Source: G963678095 sp963678095 (GTDB lineage Bacteria > Bacillota > Negativicutes > Selenomonadales > Selenomonadaceae). From it: a DNA stretch of 64,000 nt. The notes beneath the pieces are model-generated. The model did not search any database and had not been told where the DNA came from. It saw only the letters and a list, made by a program, of their open reading frames with translations. The DNA lies in NCBI GenBank assembly GCA_963678095.2, contig OY782746.1:310001-374000 (forward strand), in the 5' to 3' direction. A program made the translations under genes and the position numbers. This document shows positions 7,144 to 15,299 of the stretch, one piece after another (position 1 is the stretch's first letter; each line of letters opens with the position of its first letter).

Positions 7144-8455
7144 CGTAATTTCCCTTTCTACTGACGGGAATCACCGCCTCAATCAAAAAGCCGGCCGAAC
7201 TTCCCTCATAATGCAATGTTCCGGTTAAAAGTGCCAGTCGCTCCTGCATATGTCGCAGGCCAAAACCCGGTACTACCATTTTACAACCACAGCCATCATC
7301 GGTCAGGCACAAAACAATCCTGCCTGCTTCCGTCTGAAGACGCACTTTGACCTTGTGCGCATGCCCATGGCGGTTGGCATTTGTAATACCTTCCTGGACA
7401 ATCCGGTAAATGACTTCCTCTTCATCCTCCCGCAAATGTTCCGGCCAGGAATCCACCAGAACCTCGATCTTCATGCCGCTTGCAGCGGAAAAATCCGCCA
7501 CCATTTGCCCAATCGCCTGTTCAAGTGAAAGTTTTTCCAGAGCATCCGGGCGCAGTTTTTTTACAGATCGCCGAACATCCTTAATTCCCCGACGAGCGGT
7601 ATCACTCATTTTTTTCAGTTGCTGCCGGGCAAATTCCGGCGATGCATCCATTGTTGCCAGACAGGCATCAAGCCCGGCAGCAATACCCGTGAGCGCATGG
7701 CCGAGCGTATCATGAATCTCACGCGCCAGCCGGTTTCGTTCCCTGGTTTCTGCGAGGCGCTCAGCCTCCAGCGCATATAGCCTTAGCTGTTCATTGGCCT
7801 CATTGAGCTGTGCATTAAGGGACTTGATGCGCTCTTTTTCCTTTTGCTGACTTTGTACCAGCAGAATCATATACATCACAAAAATGATCAGGTTCAGAGA
7901 TGTGAAAATATTACTGACCGCCTTCAGCAATCCCTGCAGCGCCGGCTCATAATACGAGATATAAGCATTTAAAGGCACCATCCCCAGTTGCAGTGCGGCC
8001 AGGCTGTAATTGGCAATCAGATAAAGGCCCAACATTGCCAGCAGTAATAGCACGCGCTGCTGGCGGCCTTCATAGCCGTGAACAAGATCCGCCGCAACGA
8101 GCAGGACAACCCCATCATAGGCCATGTTGATGCTGCGCATCACCATGACGCAAAAACATATTTCACCAAATAAAATAACATATTTCCAGCGGGAATTTTT
8201 CCAGCGTCCCTGCCGATAAAGCCAGCTCAAAAAGAGCAACGAGCAAAATGCCACCAGGGCCGTAAGAAAAATCCGTGGACCAGACCAGGGAACAGCCGTC
8301 AGCGGATCAAGAAAAGAACGAGCCGACATCGACAATTGAATTTTCCACTGTGTGATTCCCATAAAAGCAGCCAGCCATAAAATGACCAGCCCGTTAAAGG
8401 CATACATCAAATAGTGCAAAGCTGCAATACCATTATTTATTCTCAATTTTTGCAT
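7121..8455 (-). CDS. NarX/DesK-type membrane sensor histidine kinase
   Basis: 444 residues. About six hydrophobic helices occupy residues 12-205, then a coiled coil (about 205-240), a HisKA_3 dimerisation domain with the phospho-acceptor His in REIHDTLGHA, and a HATPase_c domain with N-box NANRHGHA and G-boxes DDGCGC and GFGLRHMQERL. The stop overlaps the response regulator start, and a sugar-binding protein gene lies 6 bp upstream. It probably signals through the binding protein to the neighbouring regulator, which is truncated here, so output from this kinase may be lost. Confidence 0.88.
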   Translation of the reverse strand: MQKLRINNGIAALHYLMYAFNGLVILWLAAFMGITQWKIQLSMSARSFLDPLTAVPWSGPRIFLTALVAFCSLLFLSWLYRQGRWKNSRWKYVILFGEICFCVMVMRSINMAYDGVVLLVAADLVHGYEGRQQRVLLLLAMLGLYLIANYSLAALQLGMVPLNAYISYYEPALQGLLKAVSNIFTSLNLIIFVMYMILLVQSQQKEKERIKSLNAQLNEANEQLRLYALEAERLAETRERNRLAREIHDTLGHALTGIAAGLDACLATMDASPEFARQQLKKMSDTARRGIKDVRRSVKKLRPDALEKLSLEQAIGQMVADFSAASGMKIEVLVDSWPEHLREDEEEVIYRIVQEGITNANRHGHAHKVKVRLQTEAGRIVLCLTDDGCGCKMVVPGFGLRHMQERLALLTGTLHYEGSSAGFLIEAVIPVSRKGNYDDKSFDC

Positions 8456-8461
8456 TATCAG

Positions 8462-9436
8462 TCAGTCCCACCTTTCCAGCGGATACCGACCGATGGAATC
8501 ATGCGTCAAAAGCTCCGTTGGCAATTTGATAAGCTTCTGACCAAAAAGCCCCGCCCTGATCTCGTAGGCCCGCTGCACGGCAATCCGCCCGATGGTGCGT
8601 GGGGACTGCATCGCTGTCGCCGTCATGTGTCCGGCAGCGATCATTTCTTTTGTTTCCGGAGCTCCATCGACACCGTAGACAAGAATTCGCTGCAACTGCC
8701 CGGCATTTTTCAAGGCCGCCATCGCTCCCAAGGCTGCCGGATCATTTAGCGCCATCACGATATCAATTTGCTGATTTTTCCCCAGCATTTTTTCCATTGC
8801 CGGCATTGCCAGCTCCAGTTGACCTTTGCATTCGGCCCGGTCGATGATATGAAACGAGGGATAGTCTAAAATCGTATCAGTAAAACCACGAATGCGGTCA
8901 ACCGCAGACTTTGCCTCCGTATGTTCAAGTAGTACAATATTGCCGCCACTGGTATGTGCCGCCAAATGGCGGGCACAATCTGCTCCGGCCTGATAATTAT
9001 CCGAAACAATCGTAGCTGCCACCAGCGAATCATCCTCCACATTGGTGTCAATTGCAATAACCGGCACATGCGCCTTCTGGGCAATCGCCAGTGCCGGCCC
9101 AATTTCCTTCCAGTCGACGGCATTCAAAAACAGGACCTCAACCCCACTGTCAATCAGTTCCTGAATTTCCTCGGTCTGCCGTTTGACACTGAGCGCCGGA
9201 TCACGTGATAGTAAAATATCACCGTTATTTTCCACTGCCGAACGGATTTCCTCATCAATAATCTCATAAAAAGGATTATTGAGCGTCATATAGACGGCAC
9301 CAAATTTATGGCGATGCTCATTTTGGCGCAGTGAATGATCTCCCGTCAACAGATAATAGCCTGGCAGTACGCTTAATCCCAGCAGCAGGAAAGCAGCTCC
9401 CACCCAAAGAATTTTTCGCTGATAATTTTTTCGCAT
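8462..9436 (-). CDS. Membrane-anchored periplasmic sugar-binding protein (ribose/galactose type)
   Basis: 324 residues. An N-terminal hydrophobic helix (about 8-28) is an anchor or uncleaved signal, followed by a Peripla_BP_4 two-lobe fold (about 40-310): FGAVYMTLNNPFYEII at the start, VIAIDTNVEDD and VMALNDPAALGAM further on. Start ATG at 9436 chosen because GGTGAGG is correctly spaced only for it. No ABC transporter is nearby. Its operon with a kinase and the adjacent PTS suggest it is a sensor subunit, as in XylFII-type three-component systems. Ligand unknown, probably a hexose or pentose. Confidence 0.82.
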   Translation of the reverse strand: MRKNYQRKILWVGAAFLLLGLSVLPGYYLLTGDHSLRQNEHRHKFGAVYMTLNNPFYEIIDEEIRSAVENNGDILLSRDPALSVKRQTEEIQELIDSGVEVLFLNAVDWKEIGPALAIAQKAHVPVIAIDTNVEDDSLVAATIVSDNYQAGADCARHLAAHTSGGNIVLLEHTEAKSAVDRIRGFTDTILDYPSFHIIDRAECKGQLELAMPAMEKMLGKNQQIDIVMALNDPAALGAMAALKNAGQLQRILVYGVDGAPETKEMIAAGHMTATAMQSPRTIGRIAVQRAYEIRAGLFGQKLIKLPTELLTHDSIGRYPLERWD

Positions 9437-9513
9437 AGTCATCCTCACCGATTTTAAAGCTTTTCTAAAAGTATACTACATTTCTTAGGCAAACGGGACC
9501 TTTCCCGAAGCGC

Positions 9514-9554
9514 AAAGCAAGGGATGCTGCTTTTTTTGCAGCACCCCTTGCTTT
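9514..9554 (-). terminator. Terminator hairpin ending the PTS operon
   Basis: AAAGCAAGGGATGCTGC (9514-9530) and GCAGCACCCCTTGCTTT (9538-9554) form a 17-bp stem with one mismatch and a 7-base loop. It begins at the stop codon of the last gene (9553). Only a short T-run follows, but the stem is long and stable. Confidence 0.6.
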
Positions 9555-9840
9555 ATTTATCCGTTTGCTCCAGTCGGCATAAAATCTTTTCCACATTTTT
9601 TTGTCCCTGACAAAGGCCCCGATGCACCAGAAGTACCGCAAAAAAGCACACGCCGGCCAGCACTCCGCCACAGATTTCAAGCCAAAAACATCCGGCTGAT
9701 TGCTGTGCATTCCAGGCAATAAGCAAGATTCCGATACCGGAAAACCCCCACAGTAGCCGCTGCCACTGCCTTAAATTCCGCAGCAGCCCCGACTGCAGTC
9801 TTGCCTCTTCCAGCAAAACTGCCTGCACTGTTTTTGCCAT
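9553..9840 (-). CDS. Small two-helix membrane protein in PTS operon
   Basis: 95 residues from the ATG at 9840, which has GGGGAGG 9 bases upstream; an upstream in-frame ATG at 9894 would overlap the IID gene and lacks such a site. Two transmembrane helices (about 29-45 and 55-72) sit between charged ends. It is the last gene of the mannose-family PTS operon, 31 bp after IID, but no known PTS subunit has this form. It could be a ManO-like or accessory membrane protein; function unknown. Confidence 0.6.
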   Translation of the reverse strand: MAKTVQAVLLEEARLQSGLLRNLRQWQRLLWGFSGIGILLIAWNAQQSAGCFWLEICGGVLAGVCFFAVLLVHRGLCQGQKNVEKILCRLEQTDK

Positions 9841-9871
9841 CTGCCTTACCTCCCCTGCATCTACCTGTATT

Positions 9872-10690
9872 TTAGTAGGAAAGACCTGGATCAAAGAATC
9901 CGATCAGAACTCCGACAAAGGCCACAACAACCAACAGCAGCATAACCATGGTCGGGGAAACATTTTTCCGAGTCATCAACCACCAACAAAAAACAACGGC
10001 CAGCCCCGACAGCATTTTGGGATAAATGCCATTGAGCGTTTTTTGCAGATCGCCGCCACCCGGTAATACCAACGAAGTATTGATATTGATCCAAGAAGCT
10101 GCCACCGAGCCGATGACAATCGTCCCGATCATAATAATCGAATCACGAATTGCCTGTGCCTGCTCGCCAACAAGAACCTCCACAGCTTTGCCGCCAAGGT
10201 CATAGCCTTTAAAATAAGCAAAACGCATACCAAACCACATCAAAAAATTCCAGACAACAATATAGAAGATGGCCCCCAGCGGGCTGCCATCGCCTGACAG
10301 TCCAAGAGCAATGCCAAGCAAAATCGGTATCAGCGTACCAACAATCATCGAATCCCCGATTCCGGCAAGCGGCCCCATAAGCCCGGCCCGAATCCCATTG
10401 ATCGCTTCACTGTCAATCGGCTGTCCATTGGCTTTTGCCTCTTCCAGGCCTGCCGTCATCCCGACAACCAAGGCACCAATTTGCGGTTCCGTATTGAAAA
10501 AGGCCGTATACGTCTGCATCGCATCTTTTTGTTCTTCTTTTGTCGTATAAAGCTCTTTAACTACCGGCAACATTGCACAGAGATAGCCAAAGGTCTGCAT
10601 GTGTTCCTGCGAAAAACAGGTCAGGTTTCCGTAAAACCATGATAAGAACGATTTATTCAGCGTCTTTTTTGATAATTTCTTCATGATCAA
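9872..10690 (-). CDS. PTS mannose/fructose/sorbose family IID component
   Basis: 272 residues of the usual IID length. The sequence shows family hallmarks: N-terminal SWFYGNLTCFSQEHMQTFGY, YTAFFNTEPQIGALVVGMT, and GIRAGLMGPLAGIGDSM, followed by transmembrane helices in the C-terminal half. With IIC it forms the membrane channel that moves the sugar during phosphorylation. Its start overlaps the IIC stop by 4 bp. Gene order IIA-IIB-IIC-IID is standard for manXYZ/lev/sor-type operons. Confidence 0.92.
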   Translation of the reverse strand: MIMKKLSKKTLNKSFLSWFYGNLTCFSQEHMQTFGYLCAMLPVVKELYTTKEEQKDAMQTYTAFFNTEPQIGALVVGMTAGLEEAKANGQPIDSEAINGIRAGLMGPLAGIGDSMIVGTLIPILLGIALGLSGDGSPLGAIFYIVVWNFLMWFGMRFAYFKGYDLGGKAVEVLVGEQAQAIRDSIIMIGTIVIGSVAASWININTSLVLPGGGDLQKTLNGIYPKMLSGLAVVFCWWLMTRKNVSPTMVMLLLVVVAFVGVLIGFFDPGLSY

Positions 10691-11538
10691 ATATCCTCCT
10701 CATCATCGTCACTGCCGCCAGCCGGAACTGAAACGCGCTGATTCTGCACCATAATCACCTTGTAATTGATAACTGCAAAGAACGAGCCGATGATCGCCGA
10801 GGCAATCAGATTCAGTCCGAGGCAAGCAGCTAATGTAAACCCGAAGAAAAATGTAATAAAGTCGAGCGGTTTTTTTACAACCTGTTTGAGCAGGATCGCG
10901 ACCCCGACTGCCGGCAGCAGACTGCCCACCGTAAACAGTGTCTTCATAGCCACGCCATCCATCGGCAGATAGGCCTTCATAACGTCAACCATTCCGGCTC
11001 CGGCCATCGTGATGATAAAGGTCGGAAGAAAGGAAAAGATAATATGCGAAATCCAGGGCAGGCCCATATCCACCAGATATAATTTGCCAAAATCGCCGCG
11101 TTCAACAGCTTTCCAGCCGATATGCTGCCAGATGAGATTCATCGTGGCCGTACCATAGAACAAAACCGTACCGAGTGTACCAACGGCCGCGCCCAAAGCA
11201 GCAGCCATAGCCTGTGCCTGTGCCGTTGCCGGATCAAGCCCCATGCCTTTAACGGCACAAATCGCCAGCGGAATCCCTATGTAGCTGACGGCTCGAACGT
11301 CGGCTGAAACCGTACCGCCCGGGGTAACCAGCGCAATATAAATAACCTGAATGGCCGCCCCGATAATAATCCCGGAACGAATATCTCCCAAAATAAGACC
11401 CACAATTAATCCTGCAACCAAAGGACGTCCCAGTGTGTAGTTACCGAAGGTTGTGCCGCCAAGACCTGGCATGCTCGATAAGCAGGCACAAATCCCCAGC
11501 AAAGCAGCTTGTACAGCATTGATTTCCATAAAAGTCAC
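10687..11538 (-). CDS. PTS mannose/fructose/sorbose family IIC component
   Basis: 283 residues, almost entirely membrane helices. The N-terminal region QAALLGICACLSSMPGLGG and the glycine-rich GLIVGLILGDIRSGIIIGA are typical of the family and form the sugar-translocation channel. An acidic tail (GGSDDDEEDI) closes the protein just before the IID gene. Substrate cannot be deduced from the sequence; the family takes mannose, fructose, sorbose, N-acetyl-galactosamine and similar sugars. Confidence 0.92.
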   Translation of the reverse strand: MTFMEINAVQAALLGICACLSSMPGLGGTTFGNYTLGRPLVAGLIVGLILGDIRSGIIIGAAIQVIYIALVTPGGTVSADVRAVSYIGIPLAICAVKGMGLDPATAQAQAMAAALGAAVGTLGTVLFYGTATMNLIWQHIGWKAVERGDFGKLYLVDMGLPWISHIIFSFLPTFIITMAGAGMVDVMKAYLPMDGVAMKTLFTVGSLLPAVGVAILLKQVVKKPLDFITFFFGFTLAACLGLNLIASAIIGSFFAVINYKVIMVQNQRVSVPAGGSDDDEEDI

Positions 11539-11571
11539 TCGCTTTCTTTTATCATTTTATCTGAAAAATTT

Positions 11572-12066
11572 TTAGTGAAATCCAAACTGACCACGAAATT
11601 TCTTCCAATTGCCAATAGCCTTTTCCTTAATCAGGGCAAACTCAATTTCATAACCGGCCTGCATAATTGCTTCGAAGGCTGCTGCCTCCTCTTGCGTAAT
11701 CGACTGATTATTCCCGAGCTGCACCGCCCCAGGCCGATCGTTGCATGGACCGATGATGATCGTTTTGATCCCTGGATCAAATTTTTGATCCACTAAAATT
11801 TTTTTCATATCAATTGGGTTTTTTGTAATCAAAAAATACCGGGTATCACTTTCCAGTACCTTCTGACATTTTTGCTGCCACTCATCCAATGTCCAGACAA
11901 AGGTTTTTTTCCCTGAAGCACTTTTGTAAGCTGCTTTCAGCACCGAATTACTGGCCGCTGCATCATTGACCGCAACCAATCCGTCACACGGATACTCCAT
12001 AGCCCAGCGCGTACAAGTCTGTCCATGAATCATTCGGTCATCCACTCTAACAAAGGTAATCGACAT
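11572..12066 (-). CDS. PTS mannose/fructose/sorbose family IIB component
   Basis: 164 residues from the ATG at 12066, preceded by GGAGGAGG. The phosphorylated His lies in the family signature RVDDRMIHGQTCTRWA near the N-terminus. The remainder matches IIB length and fold (NDAAASNSVLK, FDPGIKTIIIGPCND). It takes phosphate from IIA and passes it to the incoming sugar. Cytoplasmic. 37 bp separate it from IIA. Confidence 0.92.
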   Translation of the reverse strand: MSITFVRVDDRMIHGQTCTRWAMEYPCDGLVAVNDAAASNSVLKAAYKSASGKKTFVWTLDEWQQKCQKVLESDTRYFLITKNPIDMKKILVDQKFDPGIKTIIIGPCNDRPGAVQLGNNQSITQEEAAAFEAIMQAGYEIEFALIKEKAIGNWKKFRGQFGFH

Positions 12067-12103
12067 GTATTCTTCCTCCTCCAATAAATCACTTCATCAA
12101 CAC

Positions 12104-12532
12104 TTAAATGTCGTCTTCACTTTCAGCATCCGCTTCCAAAACAAATTCCGCCACAGCTGCTTTTGTCTCAGCCAGCAGTGTATCTGTCAAAACCTGTCCC
12201 GACAGACCTTCGCCGGCAAGCACCGCCGTCAAAGCCATCGGCAGGCTCACCCCGCCAAAAGCCTGCGTAACTGGCAGTAGTTCACGCTGCGCTAAAACTT
12301 TCATCGCTGTCGTCAGCGGCGACCCGCCGATAATATCTGCCAGCAGGACAATTCGATCTGCGCCGGTAATATGTGCCGTTGCCTCACGAAAAGCTGCTTC
12401 ATAATGGTCGGCCCCCATGTCTTCGCGAAGCCCCAGTGACAATACGGTGTCACGTTTGCCCGCGATCATATTAAGTGCCGTATGCAGCCCCGGGGCAAAT
12501 TCACCGTGACTGACGAGAATAACATAAAACAT
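12104..12532 (-). CDS. PTS mannose/fructose/sorbose family IIA component
   Basis: 142 residues. The active-site His is in VILVSHGEFAPG near residue 9, and DIIGGSPLTTAM is the usual second signature. It is phosphorylated by HPr-P. AAGGAGG precedes the ATG at 12532 and it is the first gene of the five-gene operon. The C-terminal tail is acidic (EADAESEDDI). No LevR/sigma-54 activator gene is in the window; the kinase/binding-protein operon downstream is the most likely regulator. Confidence 0.92.
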   Translation of the reverse strand: MFYVILVSHGEFAPGLHTALNMIAGKRDTVLSLGLREDMGADHYEAAFREATAHITGADRIVLLADIIGGSPLTTAMKVLAQRELLPVTQAFGGVSLPMALTAVLAGEGLSGQVLTDTLLAETKAAVAEFVLEADAESEDDI

Positions 12533-12765
12533 TGGTTTCCTCCTTACCCTTGCGATGTCAAATAATAAAATAAGTTAAAATACTTTGTAACTTTCCGACA
12601 ATTAAGATTTTATCAAAATCTCCAAAAAAAACAGCTGTCTTTTGTCACGACTTTACTTAACTAAAAGTGACATTTGTAATGTTTTTAAACAAACACTGGC
12701 CCTGTGCCTTGCCGCCGCTAAGTTTAAAAGCAAAAATCATCCGCAAAAAATCTTTTTAAAATTTC

Positions 12766-12811
12766 TTGACATTATTAAGGTACCTTGTTATTATTAATAA
12801 AAAGGTACCTT
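12766..12811 (+). promoter_or_regulatory. marR promoter with two operator palindromes
   Basis: TTGACA (12766-12771) and TATTAT (12789-12794) with 17-bp spacing form a good sigma-A promoter for the MarR gene. The 10-bp palindrome AAGGTACCTT occurs twice, at 12777-12786 (between -35 and -10) and 12802-12811 (just after -10). This placement predicts repression by the MarR protein itself. The rest of the 303-bp region from 12533 should hold the divergent PTS promoter, but I see no clear consensus there. Confidence 0.75.
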
Positions 12812-12835
12812 AATAAATAAAACGGAGGAAACTAT

Positions 12836-13372
12836 ATGAATTATTCCGATCAGTTAACAGAACAATTTGTTCTTCTCACCCACTTGATGATGCACCGGCA
12901 CCATCAGCACCACCAAGGGCCTCACAGCCGGTTTCGCGGCCAGGGCAGAATTTTATCCATATTGAATCTGGAACCAGAAATGAGCCAAAAGAAGCTTTCC
13001 TTCCTGCTCGGAATCCGTCCCCAGTCGATCGGTGAACTGCTGACAAAGCTCGAACAAAATGAATTCATCACCCGTCGACAATCTGCTGAAGATCGCCGTT
13101 CTATGATCGTCTCCCTTACCGACAAAGGACGAGAAGCAGCTGTTTCCGAACAATGTCTTCATGAAACAGAAAAGAAAACGGAACAGTTATTTTCCTGTCT
13201 TACCGAAGATGAGCAGCTTCAGTTAACGCAGACGCTTGAAAAAATCATTGTCAAGTTAAAAGACTCGATGCCGCCAGAAGAAGCAATCTGTCCGGCACAT
13301 CCTATGCTGCACCAGCAACATGGTCATCATCACCATTGCCATCATGGGAGTTTTGAAGAACCGCAGGATTAG
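12836..13372 (+). CDS. MarR-family regulator with histidine-rich ends
   Basis: 178 residues. The winged helix spans about 40-115 (ILSILNLEPEMSQKKLSFLL, recognition helix RPQSIGELLTKLE, wing EDRRSMIVSLTDKG). Unusually, both ends carry His clusters: MMHRHHQHHQGPH near residue 20 and HQQHGHHHHCHHG near 160. GGAGG precedes the ATG. The promoter holds two palindromes typical of autoregulation. The His clusters suggest metal binding or metal-dependent sensing, which is inference. A Cys/His-rich small protein gene follows, probably in the same transcript. Confidence 0.85.
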   Translation: MNYSDQLTEQFVLLTHLMMHRHHQHHQGPHSRFRGQGRILSILNLEPEMSQKKLSFLLGIRPQSIGELLTKLEQNEFITRRQSAEDRRSMIVSLTDKGREAAVSEQCLHETEKKTEQLFSCLTEDEQLQLTQTLEKIIVKLKDSMPPEEAICPAHPMLHQQHGHHHHCHHGSFEEPQD

Positions 13373-13423
13373 CCCGAAAAAACATTTCCTCGGACACACT
13401 GCACTGAAAGGAAGCACGCTTAA

Positions 13424-13648
13424 ATGACGGAATTATTTTTTGTACGCAGACAGGCACGTCACAGGCACCATCCGCACAAAGATCATTGTCCATTTTATGC
13501 TCATGCCCATGCAGAAGTGGCAACGGCTAGTAGCAGCTCGACTTCGGATGAAAAGACTTGTCCTTTATGCCAAAATCATTGTGATCTCAATTCCCCCCAA
13601 TGCAAAAATGGTCTCAACTATAGTGCCAGAGTAAACCGGCCCCTGTAA
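13424..13648 (+). CDS. Small Cys/His-rich putative metal-binding protein
   Basis: 74 residues, AAAGGAAG upstream of the ATG. The N-terminal half is His-rich (RHRHHPHKDHCPFYAHAH); the C-terminal half has CPLCQNHC and a further Cys in SPQCKNG, a compact cluster that could bind zinc or an iron-sulfur centre. It follows the His-rich MarR gene by 51 bp and ends just before a bidirectional terminator. I have a recollection of similar CPLCxxHC proteins beside MarR genes in anaerobic Firmicutes, but no name. Function unknown. Confidence 0.55.
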   Translation: MTELFFVRRQARHRHHPHKDHCPFYAHAHAEVATASSSSTSDEKTCPLCQNHCDLNSPQCKNGLNYSARVNRPL

Positions 13649-13685
13649 TACATGCCAATATTTCCGATAATAAAAGAGGCAGGAA

Positions 13686-13710
13686 TGTACTGACCCCCAT
13701 AAGTTAGACC
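13686..13710 (+). repeat. Left terminal inverted repeat of the IS
   Basis: Begins TGTACTGACCCCCATAAG and is matched by the reverse complement of 15183-15207 with a few mismatches. Confidence 0.85.
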
Positions 13711-13741
13711 AAGAATCAATCTAACTTATGGGGGTATTTTT

Positions 13742-14305
13742 ATGGCTAAATATAGTACTGAATTTAAGAAAAAGATTGTAACTGAATATTTGAAAGGGAA
13801 TATTGGTTATAGAAGCCTTGCAAAAAAATATAACATTCCTGGTAGTAGGCAAATAGAAACCTGGGTTGCTGCTTTTCAACGTCTTGGTACAGAAGGAATT
13901 TCTCGTTCTCGTCAAAAGAAAAGTTATTCTTTTCAATTTAAGTTGCATGCGGTAGAGTTATATTTAAGTACAGAGATTTCCTACCAAGATTTAGCATTGC
14001 AACTCGAAATCAATAATCCAGCTCTAGTAACGCAATGGGTTCAGAGGTTCCGTGCTGTCGGCGTAGATGGTCTTAAACCAAATCGGAAAGGCAGGCGTCC
14101 TAAAGTGCCAGATAAACCTATCGCCGTAACACCTACTCAATCAAAAGAAATTCGGGATGAACGGCTTAAACAGCTTGAAGAAGAAAATCTTAAACTTCGC
14201 ATAGAGGTAGCTTATTTAAAAGAACTGAGGAGATTGCGCCTGGAGCAAGAGGCGCAGAAACGAGAGCAAGGATCGTTCACAGTCTCCGAGGATCATTCAA
14301 ACTAA
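13742..14305 (+). CDS. IS3-family transposase OrfA
   Basis: 187 residues with two helix-turn-helix units, as in IS150-type OrfA: residues about 1-50 (FKKKIVTEYLKGNIGYRSLA) and 60-115 (FKLHAVELYLSTEISYQDLA), then a leucine-zipper coiled coil (about 140-170, LKQLEEENLKLRIEVAYLKEL). The TTTAAAA heptamer at 14215-14221 lies in the zipper end, in the correct phase for -1 slippage into orfB. OrfA binds the terminal repeats; alone it acts as an inhibitor in this family. The frame is intact. Confidence 0.9.
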   Translation: MAKYSTEFKKKIVTEYLKGNIGYRSLAKKYNIPGSRQIETWVAAFQRLGTEGISRSRQKKSYSFQFKLHAVELYLSTEISYQDLALQLEINNPALVTQWVQRFRAVGVDGLKPNRKGRRPKVPDKPIAVTPTQSKEIRDERLKQLEEENLKLRIEVAYLKELRRLRLEQEAQKREQGSFTVSEDHSN

Positions 14306-15146
14306 AAGATATCCTTGCAATTGCAAATCTCCCCAAAGCAACGTACATGTACTGGCAGGGCCGGTTCAACCGGCCTTCGCAAATGCTGAATTAGAGAATC
14401 AAATCAAAGCAATTCGTCAGAGCGATAAAGATTTTGGTTATCGCCGTATCTGTGGGAAACTCCGTGAATATGGTATTATGGTCAATCATAAGAAGGTCCA
14501 GCGTCTCGTCCAGAAACTAAGTCTGCAGGTAAAATCCTTTACCCACAAGAGTCGTAAATATAATTCTTACAAAGGAACAGTTGGGCGCATTGCGCCCAAT
14601 CGGCTACATCGTCGCTTCGATACATGTATTGTTCATCAGAAAATCACAACAGACACAACCGAATTCAAATATTATGAAATTGACGCAAAAGGAAATATCA
14701 TTACACGCAAAGCCTACCTTGACCCATTTCTCGATCTTTTCAACCGTGAAATCATCAGTTTCAGTATCACAAAACGCCCTTCATCACAAGGGATTCTATC
14801 AGCCCTGGAAAGGGCTGTTATGGTAACCAGTGATTGTCCATATCGCCGAACCTTCCACTCGGATCAAGGCTGGGCATATCAAATGAAAAACTATGTCCAT
14901 CGCTTGAAAGAAGAACGAATCTTTCAGAGCATGTCTCGAAAAGGAACCTGTCTAGATAATAGCGTGATGGAAAACTTCTTTGGACTATTAAAGCAAGAAA
15001 TGTATTATGGTCGAACCTATCATAGCTTTGAAGAGCTAGAATGTGCTATCCGTCGTTATATCGAATATTATAATAAACACCGAATAAAGGCTAAGCTTGG
15101 CTGGCTTAGTCCTGTGAATTATCGATTACGTTATGCCGCAGCATAA
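14215..15146 (+). pseudogene. IS3-family transposase OrfB (DDE), frameshifted
   Basis: The -1 frame after the slippery site reads RIVHSLRGSFKLKDILAIAN and continues to PSQ, then runs into a stop; homology resumes one frame away at NAELENQIKAIRQ. One A missing from a run near 14381-14384 explains this. The remaining part carries the catalytic triad: Asp in TDTTEFKY, Asp in FHSDQGWAY and Glu in DNSVMENFFG. A functional OrfAB protein would need a second frameshift, so the copy is probably dead unless the gap is a sequencing error. Confidence 0.85.
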
Positions 15147-15182
15147 TAAAAACCGCAGTAGCAATAAATGCTACTACGGTTC

Positions 15183-15207
15183 GGTCTAACTTTATGGGGT
15201 CACTACA
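15183..15207 (-). repeat. Right terminal inverted repeat of the IS
   Basis: Contains GGTCTAACTTTATGGGGTCA and ends CTACA; reverse complement of the left end with a few mismatches. Confidence 0.85.
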
Positions 15208-15244
15208 GAAACACCTTTTTCACAAAGGGTTTCCTGCCTCTTTT
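15208..15244. terminator. Right half of a bidirectional terminator split by the IS
   Basis: The right arm GTTTCCTGCCTCTTTT (15229-15244) pairs with AAAAGAGGCAGGAA at 13672-13685 plus the AC that follows the target duplication. Without the IS this would be a 16-bp perfect stem flanked by A and T runs, between the convergent small Cys/His gene and the MATE gene. With 1.5 kb inserted between the arms it can hardly work as an intrinsic terminator. Confidence 0.75.
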
Positions 15245-15299
15245 CCAAGTCAATGATCCTCATCATATTTTTATTCAATTCTAAAAATCATAAAATCCA

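Larger units (their letters stand above)
13686..15207 (+). mobile_element. IS3-family insertion sequence (IS150-like), 1522 bp
   Basis: The element starts TG and ends CA, with imperfect 25-bp terminal inverted repeats and a 3-bp target duplication GAA (13683-13685 and 15208-15210). Removing the element and one GAA rebuilds a perfect terminator stem in the flanking DNA, which confirms both ends. It carries orfA and orfB with a T TTA AAA slippery heptamer at 14215-14221 for the -1 frameshift. orfB has lost one base, so this copy is probably inactive. Confidence 0.93.

Noticed and set aside
12697..12712. Sigma-54 type -24/-12 promoter (TGGC...TTGC) near the PTS operon
   Set aside because: The GG to GC spacing is one base too long, it points away from the PTS genes, and no LevR-type activator is present.
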